Source of the DNA: an uncultured Bacteroidales bacterium
GTDB lineage: Bacteria; Bacteroidota; Bacteroidia; Bacteroidales; ML635J-15
DNA length: 41,310 bases
Assembly (NCBI GenBank): GCA_937899245.1
Contig: CALDKB010000012.1
Span: 1-41,310 of the forward strand
Reading direction: 5' to 3'
This document shows, piece after piece, positions 16,174-24,830 of this stretch. The position numbers and the translations under genes were made by a program. The notes below the pieces were generated by a model that was not told the DNA's origin, ran no database searches, and saw only the letters and a program-made list of their open reading frames with translations. Position 1 is the first letter of the stretch, and each line of letters opens with the position of its first letter.

Positions 16174-16748
16174 TCTTTACCGACTACCAACCTTTCAATA
16201 GGATACCACTTGTCTGCCGAGGGCTCGACACCTTCTGGCAAGGCATTCTCTATTTCTTGGAATTTCTCGTATGGCAAATAATCGTAATTGAACTGGCAAT
16301 AATGTTCAGTAGAATCGGTTTCATAATCATAAAATTGCAAGTCGTGGGTAATATATGCCACACTACTATTCTCCAATTTCACATACTGGACAAAATATTC
16401 TCCAAAACCTCCATTACCAGACAAACAGACCGTACTGCCCATAAAACGAACAGTTGTCATGCAATATAAAATTTCGACGATTTCCAATTCATCTCCGCCA
16501 CGACAAAAAAATGCTCCGTTTATGTTTGTAGAATCCCTAACCCACAACTCGCTAATTCCATCGCCATCAATATCAACGAGAGCATATTCGGACAACACCA
16601 GCTCTCTTTCAGGATGTTCGTCATCAAGTAATTTTAGTATCTTATCATAATGCTGGGAATAATACTTTTCATCAGCATTCAGCGCCGCCTGATTTGAACA
16701 TGCCGACAACAGCGACACAACCAATATCAAAATAAATATAATTCTCAT
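16170..16748 (-). CDS. Small lipoprotein with Asp-rich VCBS/EF-hand-like loop
   Basis: 192 residues. Lipobox LLSAC (Cys17) after a hydrophobic leader. The body contains LVDIDGDGISELWVRD, a DxDxDGxxELW loop found in FG-GAP/VCBS and EF-hand-like repeats that often bind calcium. It is a paralog of the next upstream gene (shared YSQHYDKI/YSKNYNKV, ELWVRD, CRGGD, YE and the ending YPIERL/MPLERL). It is the last gene of the leftward set, overlapping the stop of the convergent lipoprotein by four bases. Function unknown. Confidence 0.75.
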   Translation of the reverse strand: MRIIFILILVVSLLSACSNQAALNADEKYYSQHYDKILKLLDDEHPERELVLSEYALVDIDGDGISELWVRDSTNINGAFFCRGGDELEIVEILYCMTTVRFMGSTVCLSGNGGFGEYFVQYVKLENSSVAYITHDLQFYDYETDSTEHYCQFNYDYLPYEKFQEIENALPEGVEPSADKWYPIERLVVGKD

Positions 16749-16770
16749 TTTTATGCGATGACGAGTTCGG

Positions 16771-17346
16771 TCAGTTTGCGGTCGACAACCTTTCCAGCGG
16801 CATCCATTTCTTTGCCTTCGGCTTGGCTCCCTTCGGCAATGCCTTTGCTATCTTCTGAAACTCCTCGTACGAAATGTCTTCGCCATTAAGTCCGCATTCA
16901 TGCGTTTCCTCTTCTGTTTCATAATTGATAAGCTGCAAATCGGAAAAAGTTTCGACGATACTGCTATTCTCAAGGTTTACATAGTACGAATACAGAGCTC
17001 CAGATCCGGCAGACCCAAATTCACAAACTACATTGCCAAAAAATTTCACGCTCCTCAAACCATATTCGAGAGCAATGGACTTCAAATTATCACCTCCACG
17101 ACAGATAAATATGCCATTTTCTCCGCTTTCGTCACGAACCCACAGCTCATTTATTCCGTCGCGATCAATATCTATCAGCGTGTATTTAGGCATATACAGT
17201 TCCATTTCCGGATGCTCATATTTTATCAATTCAATAACTTTATTATAATTCTTAGAATAAAAAAGTTCATCAGCATTCAATGCCTGCGACCTTACAGAAA
17301 CCGACTGCAACAGCATCGGCACTATTAAAAACAATAACTTTCTCAT
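16771..17346 (-). CDS. Small secreted protein, paralog of the adjacent lipoprotein
   Basis: 191 residues with a cleavable-type signal peptide (MRKLLFLIVPMLLQSVSVRS) and no lipobox Cys, unlike its paralog. It keeps the Asp loop as LIDIDRDGINELWVRD and the segment ICRGGDNL. The different sorting signal suggests that the two copies work in different places: one anchored, one soluble in the periplasm or exported. Stops at TGA, confirming normal use of that codon. The 22-base gap to the next gene suggests cotranscription. Function unknown. Confidence 0.75.
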   Translation of the reverse strand: MRKLLFLIVPMLLQSVSVRSQALNADELFYSKNYNKVIELIKYEHPEMELYMPKYTLIDIDRDGINELWVRDESGENGIFICRGGDNLKSIALEYGLRSVKFFGNVVCEFGSAGSGALYSYYVNLENSSIVETFSDLQLINYETEEETHECGLNGEDISYEEFQKIAKALPKGAKPKAKKWMPLERLSTAN

Positions 17347-17428
17347 ATTTATTAATCTATTTTTTCAAAATTCTACTTTCGCTCCAACAAGGCATTTTGC
17401 AAAGCAGGTCCTTTAACACAATGCTACA

Positions 17429-17899
17429 TCAATTGTCAAATATCTTTTTATAGTCTACCAGCACTCTTATTCTTTCGTTTATTTCAGTTGTAGGGTCTTT
17501 TCTTGGTCCGGCCATATAGCCACCAGAATCAATTGTGTCATCTGCAAATTGTACCCTTACCGACCAGTTGTCACCATCCAGAATCTCAAAAACAGGCTGG
17601 TAGTCGCTTTTCCATTTATGCACTCCGGCATCTTTCAGCAGACTGTCGACCCACTCGAAATCCTTTCGGTCGACATCGCGCTTCTCGAAGGAATACCTTC
17701 TGTCAGAATAGTCAAACTCCTCCATACGTGCCACTACGCTTCCGTTCTCCTCATACATATAGTATTCGGTTGTCCATCCGCCATAGCCATTGGAATCGCT
17801 GTAATAATACGACACCAGCGGTCCTTTTGGAGCAGAACAACCAGACAATATCAGGCAAGCGAACAAGAAGGCAGCAAAGTATTTTCTGATTTTATACAT
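17429..17899 (-). CDS. Small lipoprotein, paralog of the upstream gene
   Basis: 156 residues, lipobox LILSGC (Cys21). The body shares with the upstream gene the order SNGYxG, D(S)LLxDAxVxxW, DGDNWSxxV and GGYM/DGYM. Rich in Tyr, Asp and Trp, without membrane helices after the signal. No known domain recognised. It follows its paralog by 7 bases, so the two form one transcription unit. Confidence 0.75.
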   Translation of the reverse strand: MYKIRKYFAAFLFACLILSGCSAPKGPLVSYYYSDSNGYGGWTTEYYMYEENGSVVARMEEFDYSDRRYSFEKRDVDRKDFEWVDSLLKDAGVHKWKSDYQPVFEILDGDNWSVRVQFADDTIDSGGYMAGPRKDPTTEINERIRVLVDYKKIFDN

Positions 17900-17906
17900 A
17901 AATCAA

Positions 17907-18377
17907 CTAATTTTTCTTGTCGTCAGACAGAAGGGCATTCCTAATTATAGAATTAATTTCCCACATAGGCGCATTTTCTGGCCATTCCATATAGCCATCA
18001 GTCCATTTCTGCCTGCCGTCAATCAGAACGCCTAGCGACCAGTTGTCGCCATCGTACACATCTTTTGCATAATACGATTGATTCCAGTTGAACACATCGG
18101 CATCAAGAAGCATTTTTTCAACACTATCAATAAGCTCGTGAGGAATATCACATCTCAAGGAAGCGACACAAGTATCCTTGCGCTCATTATTCTCCAATGC
18201 AAAATAACATTCTATGGTCCGCACGCAAACGCTATCGCTTTTTGCGAATATCTCATAATTCATTTTTCTACCAGAATACCCGTTGCTAGTACGGTAATTG
18301 TACGAAAACTGGTGTTCCTGCGAAAAGACCATGCAAGGAAGCAGCAACAATGACATGAAACAAAAAACTTTTCCCAT
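17907..18377 (-). CDS. Small secreted protein, paralog of the downstream lipoprotein
   Basis: 156 residues with signal peptide (MGKVFCFMSLLLLPCMVFSQ) probably cut after FSQ rather than lipidated. Shares YRTSNGYSG, MLLDADVFNW and DGDNWSLGV with its neighbour. As in the other pair, one paralog has a lipobox and the other a plain signal peptide. First gene of the leftward four-gene run, with TAGCTTTG upstream. No function can be proposed. Confidence 0.75.
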   Translation of the reverse strand: MGKVFCFMSLLLLPCMVFSQEHQFSYNYRTSNGYSGRKMNYEIFAKSDSVCVRTIECYFALENNERKDTCVASLRCDIPHELIDSVEKMLLDADVFNWNQSYYAKDVYDGDNWSLGVLIDGRQKWTDGYMEWPENAPMWEINSIIRNALLSDDKKN

Positions 18378-18398
18378 AATTACATTACTTGTGAATCA

Positions 18399-18406
18399 CA
18401 AAGCTA
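18399..18406 (-). promoter_or_regulatory. -7 box TAGCTTTG for the small secreted protein run
   Basis: Minus-strand TAGCTTTG, 21 bases before the ATG at 18377. No matching TTTG at the expected distance. Confidence 0.45.
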
Positions 18407-18536
18407 ATAAAAAAACTGATAGCATGCACATTTTAACTCATTTTATAACCAGACGACAGGTCAACAAAAAAATACCGCCTCCTCACGACAAGTTTACACA
18501 TTGCACATCGTTCATCTTTTTGTTTTTACGATGTCA

Positions 18537-18563
18537 TTGTTTCATTTTTTTGAATTACTTTTG
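18537..18563 (+). promoter_or_regulatory. Promoter-like site ahead of the DUF4476 gene
   Basis: TTG (18537-18539), 16 bases, TACTTTTG (18556-18563), 26 bases before the ATG. The -7 box is good and the upstream element partial. Confidence 0.5.
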
Positions 18564-18589
18564 CGAAAATAAAATCACTTAATCACAAT

Positions 18590-19876
18590 ATGAAACAGAT
18601 TGCTCTTTTTATCTTGTTGAGTCTAATCACAATTTTAGGATTAGCACAGACTAACGACTTTGTATTTTTTACCGACAACAGCGACAAATTCACGCTCTAC
18701 ATTAACAATGAAAAGCAGAATACCACAGCCGTGAATAATGTCAAGGCCGAAAACATTTCGGGCAAGAATGTTAGTGTTAAAATTGTTTTCGAACGTAGCG
18801 GAGTCCCAACTCTAAACAAGACTCTTTCGGTAAACAGCGACAACAAGGAAATAAAAATTCAACTTATAAAGGGACGCGAAGATGTTTATTCCTTCAAGAC
18901 TATTAGCACCACAAGCCGCGACTCCGACAAATCGTCCTACGACAACAATTCTGTTACTAAGGGCAACGGTTCTTCTGAAACCAAAGACAACGGACATGGA
19001 AACAACAATCATGGCAACCACGGAAATGGAAACCACGGAAACGGAAACCATGGTTACGGAAACAATGGTTACGGAAACAATGGTTACGGAAATAACGGCC
19101 ATGGAAATAATGGTTACGGAAACTATGGTAACAATGGTCATGGAAATGTCGGCCATCCTGGCGGCTATCCAAATGTTGGATACCCTGCAGGTCAGTATGG
19201 ACCGAGCGACAATGCATATTGCCACACTCCAATGAACGACAACGACTTCAACTATCTAAGGTCATCGGTTAAGTCTAAATCTTTCGACAGTTCCCGACTC
19301 ACACTTGCAAAGCAAGCATGCAAGAACAACTGCATGAGAGCAGAACAAATTGCTGGACTTTGCAAACTATTCTCATACGAAAGTTCTAAACTCGAATTCG
19401 CTAAATACGCATACGAATACTGCTTTGACCGCAGAAACTACTATAAGGTCGGTCAGGCATTCTCTTATTCATCATCGGTTGACGAACTCAACAATTTCAT
19501 TTTCAATCATCCGATAAACAATATTCCACCTCAAGGATATTATCCACAGATGCCTGGCATTCAATGCGACAATGCAAACTGCCGTTACTTCATGTCCGAC
19601 GCTGATTTCAGCGAAATGAAAAGGATGATAAACAAAACACCTTTCTCGAGCACAAAAATGTCTATTGCCAAACAGGCATGCACTAATAATTGCATGAGCG
19701 CAGAGCAAATTCGCGAAATATGCCGCCTATTCACTTTCGACAGCGATAGGCTCACATTTGCTAAATATGCATTCGACTATTGCTACGACAGAAGAAACTA
19801 CTACAAGGTTAGCGACGTTTTCTCGTTCTCTTCTTCAATAACCGAATTGAACCGATATATCAACGACCGATATTAA
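18590..19876 (+). CDS. Secreted protein with Gly/Asn/His repeat linker and two DUF4476 domains
   Basis: 428 residues. Signal peptide at 1-20 (ends LGLAQ). Residues 21-105 form a beta-rich N-terminal region. Residues about 130-205 are a low-complexity linker of five-residue units (NHGNG, NNGYG, NNGHG). Two DUF4476 domains follow, about 210-305 and 335-428, each with the pattern FxxLKxxVxxxxFDSSRLxxAKQAC, NNCMxAEQIxxLCxLF and YDRRNYYKVxxxFSxSSSxxEL. DUF4476 is common in Bacteroidota and its function is unknown. The conserved cysteines in each domain (two near KQACxNNC) could pair after export. O-antigen-ligase-like and hexosaminidase genes follow closely on the same strand. Confidence 0.87.
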   Translation: MKQIALFILLSLITILGLAQTNDFVFFTDNSDKFTLYINNEKQNTTAVNNVKAENISGKNVSVKIVFERSGVPTLNKTLSVNSDNKEIKIQLIKGREDVYSFKTISTTSRDSDKSSYDNNSVTKGNGSSETKDNGHGNNNHGNHGNGNHGNGNHGYGNNGYGNNGYGNNGHGNNGYGNYGNNGHGNVGHPGGYPNVGYPAGQYGPSDNAYCHTPMNDNDFNYLRSSVKSKSFDSSRLTLAKQACKNNCMRAEQIAGLCKLFSYESSKLEFAKYAYEYCFDRRNYYKVGQAFSYSSSVDELNNFIFNHPINNIPPQGYYPQMPGIQCDNANCRYFMSDADFSEMKRMINKTPFSSTKMSIAKQACTNNCMSAEQIREICRLFTFDSDRLTFAKYAFDYCYDRRNYYKVSDVFSFSSSITELNRYINDRY

Positions 19877-19907
19877 AAGCGTTTAGTACTCGCATCTTCA
19901 ATATATC

Positions 19908-21149
19908 ATGCAGAACAAAATAGCATATTATCTCGACTGGCTCGAAATGATACTGCTATGCGCAACCGCCTTGCTTGTTCCCTTGTACGTTAAGTTTACT
20001 CCGCCGTTAATTGCTGCCCTGTCATTACTTTTTCTTGTTAGGGCTAGGAACTACACTGCTTTAAAGCAATCTGCCAGAAATATTGGCTTCTGGGCGATGC
20101 TTTTCCCATTTTTTCTTTACCTCATCGGCATTACATACTCAGAAGATATTGCGACTGCGCTAAAAAATACAGAAACAACTCTTTCGCTTCTGGCTTTTCC
20201 TCTGATAGCCACTTCCTACAGGCAAAACGGAATACGCCAAAAGGAACATCTCCTAAGAATGTCCTTCGTTTTAGGTGTAATAATAGTTATGTCAATATGT
20301 TCTGTTCGTGGTCTTATGCAATTTGCTCATACAGGCGACAACAGTCATCTCTTTTATACCGGCTTGCTGCCATCTCCACACCACCACTCCTATTACGTAT
20401 TGTTTGCTCTTTTCATACTTGTTTGCAACCTTTTCGATTTGGAGTGGAAAAGCAACAAATGCATAGTTGCCATTGAGATTGTATCATCTATTCTTATGGC
20501 CCTGTTTATCGGTCTGCTTTCGTCAAAAATTACAATCTTACTTCTTATTGCATTCGCCATCTACATTATTGTCAGAATGCTTTTATCGAAAAGTATACAT
20601 AAGGCCATCTCGATTGCAACCCTGATATGCTTTGTCGCCATTGTGCCTGCTTTGTATTCCATACCAATGGTAAAATTCAGATTCGACAGCATGATTACAA
20701 GCATCAAGGCAAAAATATCAGGAGAAGAAACTAGACGAACAAAAACAGAATCCACGACTATAAGATTGAAATGCATAGAAGCTTCGTTCGACGTAATATC
20801 GGAAAACATTCTGTTTGGCACCGGACAAGGTGACGTTTATGCAGAACTTGAAAAGAAAATGAAACAGCGCGTGGGCGACGACTACGACGGCACATGCTCT
20901 TCCCACAACCAGTTCCTAAGGACTTTTGCTTCCTTTGGAATTCCCGGAATTGCTTCTCTGTTGCTGCTTTTCGCGGTATTGTTCTATAATGCATTCAAGC
21001 AAAAAGACCACCTGATGATACTCTGGGCTTTCGCTTGCACCATATTTTTCTGCGTCGAAGATATGCTATGTATTATCAATGGTATTATCTTCTTTTCGCT
21101 ATTCACTAGTATGTTTTTAATTGGCAAAGACAAATCTCCAAAAACATAA
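19908..21149 (+). CDS. O-antigen ligase/polymerase-like membrane protein (Wzy_C)
   Basis: 413 residues with about ten to twelve hydrophobic helices and a large loop at about 255-325. That loop and the following helix carry the hallmark SSHNQFLRTFASFGIPGI (331-348 or so), the HNxxL...GxxG motif of the Wzy_C superfamily (O-antigen ligase WaaL, polymerase Wzy, and relatives). Such proteins join lipid-linked glycans at the outer face of the inner membrane. No glycosyltransferases are adjacent, so which glycan it acts on is unknown; protein O-glycosylation ligases share the motif. It starts 31 bases after the DUF4476 gene and 3 bases before the GH20 gene. Confidence 0.82.
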   Translation: MQNKIAYYLDWLEMILLCATALLVPLYVKFTPPLIAALSLLFLVRARNYTALKQSARNIGFWAMLFPFFLYLIGITYSEDIATALKNTETTLSLLAFPLIATSYRQNGIRQKEHLLRMSFVLGVIIVMSICSVRGLMQFAHTGDNSHLFYTGLLPSPHHHSYYVLFALFILVCNLFDLEWKSNKCIVAIEIVSSILMALFIGLLSSKITILLLIAFAIYIIVRMLLSKSIHKAISIATLICFVAIVPALYSIPMVKFRFDSMITSIKAKISGEETRRTKTESTTIRLKCIEASFDVISENILFGTGQGDVYAELEKKMKQRVGDDYDGTCSSHNQFLRTFASFGIPGIASLLLLFAVLFYNAFKQKDHLMILWAFACTIFFCVEDMLCIINGIIFFSLFTSMFLIGKDKSPKT

Positions 21150-21152
21150 ATA

Positions 21153-23528
21153 ATGACAAAAAAGATTTTTTTTATTTCAATCATTGCTCTTGCAATACTT
21201 GCTTCCTGTAGCAAACCAAAAGAAACAAAACCATACAACATGGGAATAAACATTATTCCCGTCCCAATGGAAATGACGGCAGACACCAGCAGGTCCTTTG
21301 TGCTTGACACAAAAACTGTTTTTGTAAGCGCCGATGACTCCACACGCAAAATAGCTAGCTTTTTTGCAGAAAAAATCTCTAAATCAACAGGGTATCCGAT
21401 TAACTTGGCCGACAAGGCGCAAGACAACTGCATAAATCTCTCGATTGACCCATCGCTGCCATTAAATAGCGAAGGATACAAGCTGCATGTCGAAGAAGAC
21501 CAAGTTATCATTACAGGAACATCTGCTGCCAGTGTTTTCTATGGTATGCAGACTTTTATGCAATTGCTGCCTGCAGAAATTGAAAGCACAGAAGTAGTTA
21601 CCGACGTTGACTGGAAATCACCTTGCGTAGAAATTACAGACCAGCCTCGATTTGCATACCGTGGTGTTCACCTTGACCCATCTCGTCACTTTGTCGATGT
21701 TGAATTCATAAAGAAGCAGATTGATGTCTGGGCAATGTTCAAGGTCAACACAATGCATTGGCACCTCACCGACGACCAAGGTTGGAGAATAGAAATAAAG
21801 AAATATCCGGAGCTGACAAAGGCCGGAGCCACACGCATCGAAGGCGAAGGAACTCAATACGGTCCATATTTTTACACTCAGGAAGAAGCCCGCGAAATTG
21901 TTGAATACGCCGCAGAAAGATTCATTACGGTTATTCCTGAACTGGAAGTCCCCGGACATGAACTTGCAGCCATTTCGGCATATCCTTGGCTTTCGTGCAA
22001 CAACGACACCGTAACACCTCGAATCATATGGGGCGTTGAGGACATTGTTATGTGCCCAGGCAAAGATTCCACATTCGATTTTCTTCAGAATGTCATCGAC
22101 GAACTCGTCGACATATTTCCTAGCGAATATTTCCATATCGGTGGCGACGAATGTCCTAAGGTATTTTGGAAAACCTGTCCTTTATGCCAAGCCAAAATAA
22201 AGGAACTCCAAGCAACAGGAAACTGCAAAACCGACGTTCAGCCGGAAGAACTTTTGCAAAGCTACGTTGTAAAACGCGTGGAAGATATGTTAGCAAAGCA
22301 TGGCAGAAAGATTATAGGTTGGGACGAAATTCTTGACGGCGACATAAATCCTTCTGCTACTGTAATGTCGTGGCGAGGCGAAGAAGGCGGAATCGCAGCA
22401 GCACAAATGGGTCACGACGTAATAATGACGCCTTACAACGGCGGAATGTACATCGACTACTATCAAGGCGACAGCAAAATAGAACCTGTAACTATTGGTG
22501 GCGACTCACGTCTCGACAAGACATACGGCTACAATCCTATTCCAGACACAATTGCCAAACTCGGATTGGAAAAGCACATCAGGGGCGTTCAGTGCAATTT
22601 GTGGGCGGAATATTTGTACACGCCAGAACTTCGTGAATACCGCTATTATCCGCGTGTTATGGCTCTGTCGGAAATTGCTTGGTCGCCTTTGGACAAAAAG
22701 GATTTCTCCGATTTCTGCCGTCGTCTAAACAATGCCTTTGTTCGTCTCGACATGCACAAGATGAATTATTATATTCCACAGCCGGAACAACCGAACGGTT
22801 CTTGCAACTTTGTTGCGTTTGTCGATTCCGCCGTATTGGAATTCACGACTAACCGTCCAATAAAAATGGTATATAGCATCGATGGAAGCCAGCTTACAGC
22901 AAATTCCGCCGAATATGAAAAGCCAATTACAATAAAGGAAAACGCCACTTTAAGAATAGCATCGGTTCTGCCTTCTGGAAAAATGAGCACTGCTCGCGAA
23001 ATTGTTGTCGAAAAACAAACATATGCTCCGGCTTCCGACGTAGACACATCGGAACTGGTTCCCGGATTATTCATGCACAATGTTTCCGGAATGTTCCTAA
23101 ACGTAACAGAACTCGAAAAGGCAAGCGGCAACGATGTCAGGGATACTGTTATCTCAAAGCTGATAGATATCCGCAGCGTCAGGAATTTTGGTGAACCGCT
23201 AAACGGCTACAACAATTACGCCTCCATTGCCGAAGGATATATCAACATTGAAGACGATGGCGTATATTACTTCTCAACAGACAACGAGGAATTCTGGATT
23301 GACGGGCAAAAGCTAATTGACAACTCCGGCGAAGTAAAAAGATTTTCTCGCCACGACAAATCAATTGCTCTGGCAAAAGGGATGCATCCGATAAAAATCG
23401 TTTATCTTGGACATATCATTGGCGGTTGGCCTTCTGTATGGAACGACGGAAAGGTTGAAATCAGAAAATCGACCGAGACTGAACTCCAGCGAATCGACAG
23501 TTTAATATATCGCACCGAGAAGCATTAA
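21153..23528 (+). CDS. GH20 beta-N-acetylhexosaminidase, lipoprotein
   Basis: 791 residues. Lipobox LASC (Cys19). Residues about 25-160: GH20b N-terminal domain. Residues 165-520: catalytic barrel with YRGVHLDPSRHF, MHWHLTDDQGWRIEIKKYPE (201-220) and the catalytic pair in HIGGDE (D332 polarising, E333 acid/base). Later WRGEEGG and NLWAEY complete the pocket. Residues about 555-630 resemble the chitobiase C-terminal domain, and 660-790 a PA14-like beta domain (EGYINIEDDGVYYFSTDNEE, FWIDG). The enzyme removes terminal GlcNAc or GalNAc from glycans such as host mucin N-glycans or chitooligosaccharides by a substrate-assisted mechanism. Convergent with the methyltransferase gene, 12 bases apart. 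Confidence 0.94.
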   Translation: MTKKIFFISIIALAILASCSKPKETKPYNMGINIIPVPMEMTADTSRSFVLDTKTVFVSADDSTRKIASFFAEKISKSTGYPINLADKAQDNCINLSIDPSLPLNSEGYKLHVEEDQVIITGTSAASVFYGMQTFMQLLPAEIESTEVVTDVDWKSPCVEITDQPRFAYRGVHLDPSRHFVDVEFIKKQIDVWAMFKVNTMHWHLTDDQGWRIEIKKYPELTKAGATRIEGEGTQYGPYFYTQEEAREIVEYAAERFITVIPELEVPGHELAAISAYPWLSCNNDTVTPRIIWGVEDIVMCPGKDSTFDFLQNVIDELVDIFPSEYFHIGGDECPKVFWKTCPLCQAKIKELQATGNCKTDVQPEELLQSYVVKRVEDMLAKHGRKIIGWDEILDGDINPSATVMSWRGEEGGIAAAQMGHDVIMTPYNGGMYIDYYQGDSKIEPVTIGGDSRLDKTYGYNPIPDTIAKLGLEKHIRGVQCNLWAEYLYTPELREYRYYPRVMALSEIAWSPLDKKDFSDFCRRLNNAFVRLDMHKMNYYIPQPEQPNGSCNFVAFVDSAVLEFTTNRPIKMVYSIDGSQLTANSAEYEKPITIKENATLRIASVLPSGKMSTAREIVVEKQTYAPASDVDTSELVPGLFMHNVSGMFLNVTELEKASGNDVRDTVISKLIDIRSVRNFGEPLNGYNNYASIAEGYINIEDDGVYYFSTDNEEFWIDGQKLIDNSGEVKRFSRHDKSIALAKGMHPIKIVYLGHIIGGWPSVWNDGKVEIRKSTETELQRIDSLIYRTEKH

Positions 23529-23540
23529 AGAAAGCAACTC

Positions 23541-24719
23541 CTACTCCACCTCAATCATCAGGCCCTTCAGATATTCGCCTTCTGGATGGTATATGCTGAC
23601 CGGATGGTCGATTGCGTGCGGCAACTGCCTAACAATGCGGACATTTCGTCGCGCATTTGCCGCCGAAGTAAAGACCATTGTCTTGAAGTCGTCCTTGCTA
23701 ACCGCCTGCGAACATGAAAATGTAAAGATCAATCCTCCTGGCTTTATTTTTTCAATTGCCTTCTGGTTTATGCTCTTGTAACCCTTCAAACCTTGCTGCA
23801 AATTTCTATGGTTCTTTGCAAATGCAGGCGGATCAAGAATTATTATATCAAATTTATTGTCTATTGTACCGAGGTAATCGAGAACATCCTTAGCTACACC
23901 TTGATGTGGTGCATTTTCAAAGTTCAATGCCACATTGCGTTCGCAAAGCGCAATTGCCTTTTTCGAAATGTCAACTGTTTCCACATATGACGCACCTCCA
24001 CGTAAAGCGGCAAGCGAAAATCCACCTGTATATCCGAAAGTATTTAGCACACGTTTTCCAGCCGACAAAGAACCGACAAACTTCCTATTTTCTCGCTGAT
24101 CAACAAAGAATCCAGTCTTCTGCCCCTCGTAAAAGTTAATGAGCATCCGGTTTTTGCTTTCGCAAATTTCCCATTCGTCTGGCTGTTCGCCCCAAATATA
24201 CGAGTCGCAAGTCTGGATGTGTGGTATAGTAGCACTGCTCTTGTCAAAAATCGAGGCAACCTTATCTCCCAACAATTTAACGAGTATTTCTGCAAATATC
24301 GGGAACAAACGATACATTCCGACCGAATGAGCTTGGAAAACCACAACGCCATTATAATAGTCAACGATAAGCCCCGGCATAAAATCGCCTTCGCCATTCA
24401 CAAGACGAAAGACATTTGTTTCAGGTGTGTCGAAAAAGCCAAAACTACAGCGATAATTAATTGCAGACTCAAACTTTTTAGTCCAAAATGCAATATCAAT
24501 ATCACTATTTTGGAAATCAAAGATTTTGGCGACTATGCTATCTTCCTGATAATGTGCTGTAGCAAGATAATTATTGTCGTGCGACCATATCTCCACGATA
24601 TCGCCTTCCTGCGGATTGCCAATAATTTTCCCAATAGCTCCCGAGAAAACCCATGGGTGCCTACGCATCAGCGACTTTTCCTTATCGCGCTTTAATATAA
24701 GTTTTGGAAATGTAGTCAT
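23541..24719 (-). CDS. Class I SAM-dependent rRNA methyltransferase, RlmI-like
   Basis: 392 residues: N-terminal PUA domain (about 1-80; RRHPWVFSGAIGKI), a linking EEHEA-type domain, and a C-terminal Rossmann methyltransferase. Motifs: FFVDQRENR, VLNTFGYTGGFSLAALRGGA (SAM-binding motif I), VDISKKAI, DIIILDPPAFAK (motif IV with DPPAF) and FTFSCSQAVS (motif VI with the catalytic Cys). This is the family of 23S rRNA m5C1962 methyltransferase RlmI; the target base is inferred. The start at 24719 is consistent with the PUA N-terminus. Confidence 0.92.
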   Translation of the reverse strand: MTTFPKLILKRDKEKSLMRRHPWVFSGAIGKIIGNPQEGDIVEIWSHDNNYLATAHYQEDSIVAKIFDFQNSDIDIAFWTKKFESAINYRCSFGFFDTPETNVFRLVNGEGDFMPGLIVDYYNGVVVFQAHSVGMYRLFPIFAEILVKLLGDKVASIFDKSSATIPHIQTCDSYIWGEQPDEWEICESKNRMLINFYEGQKTGFFVDQRENRKFVGSLSAGKRVLNTFGYTGGFSLAALRGGASYVETVDISKKAIALCERNVALNFENAPHQGVAKDVLDYLGTIDNKFDIIILDPPAFAKNHRNLQQGLKGYKSINQKAIEKIKPGGLIFTFSCSQAVSKDDFKTMVFTSAANARRNVRIVRQLPHAIDHPVSIYHPEGEYLKGLMIEVE

Positions 24720-24750
24720 AATTTTAGATTTATTATTTGTAAAAATCCTG

Positions 24751-24771
24751 CATTGAGCAATAGTCGAAATG
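24751..24771 (+). repeat. REP-like hairpin, copy A (CATT/AATG stem)
   Basis: Stem CATT/AATG encloses the 13-base loop GAGCAATAGTCGA. Same layout as copies B and C with a different, still complementary, stem. It lies just upstream of the rRNA methyltransferase gene. Confidence 0.6.
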
Positions 24772-24775
24772 AGTT

Positions 24776-24798
24776 AGTCGAAGCCAAGGTAACGATAT
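24776..24798 (+). repeat. 23-bp direct repeat, copy 1
   Basis: The 23-base text starting AGTCGAAGCCAAGG and ending AACGATAT occurs here and again at 24882-24904, 106 bases away. It includes the 3' part of the REP-like hairpin. Confidence 0.7.
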
Positions 24799-24830
24799 TA
24801 TTAAGTTATCAATCATTAAAAAACTCTTTT

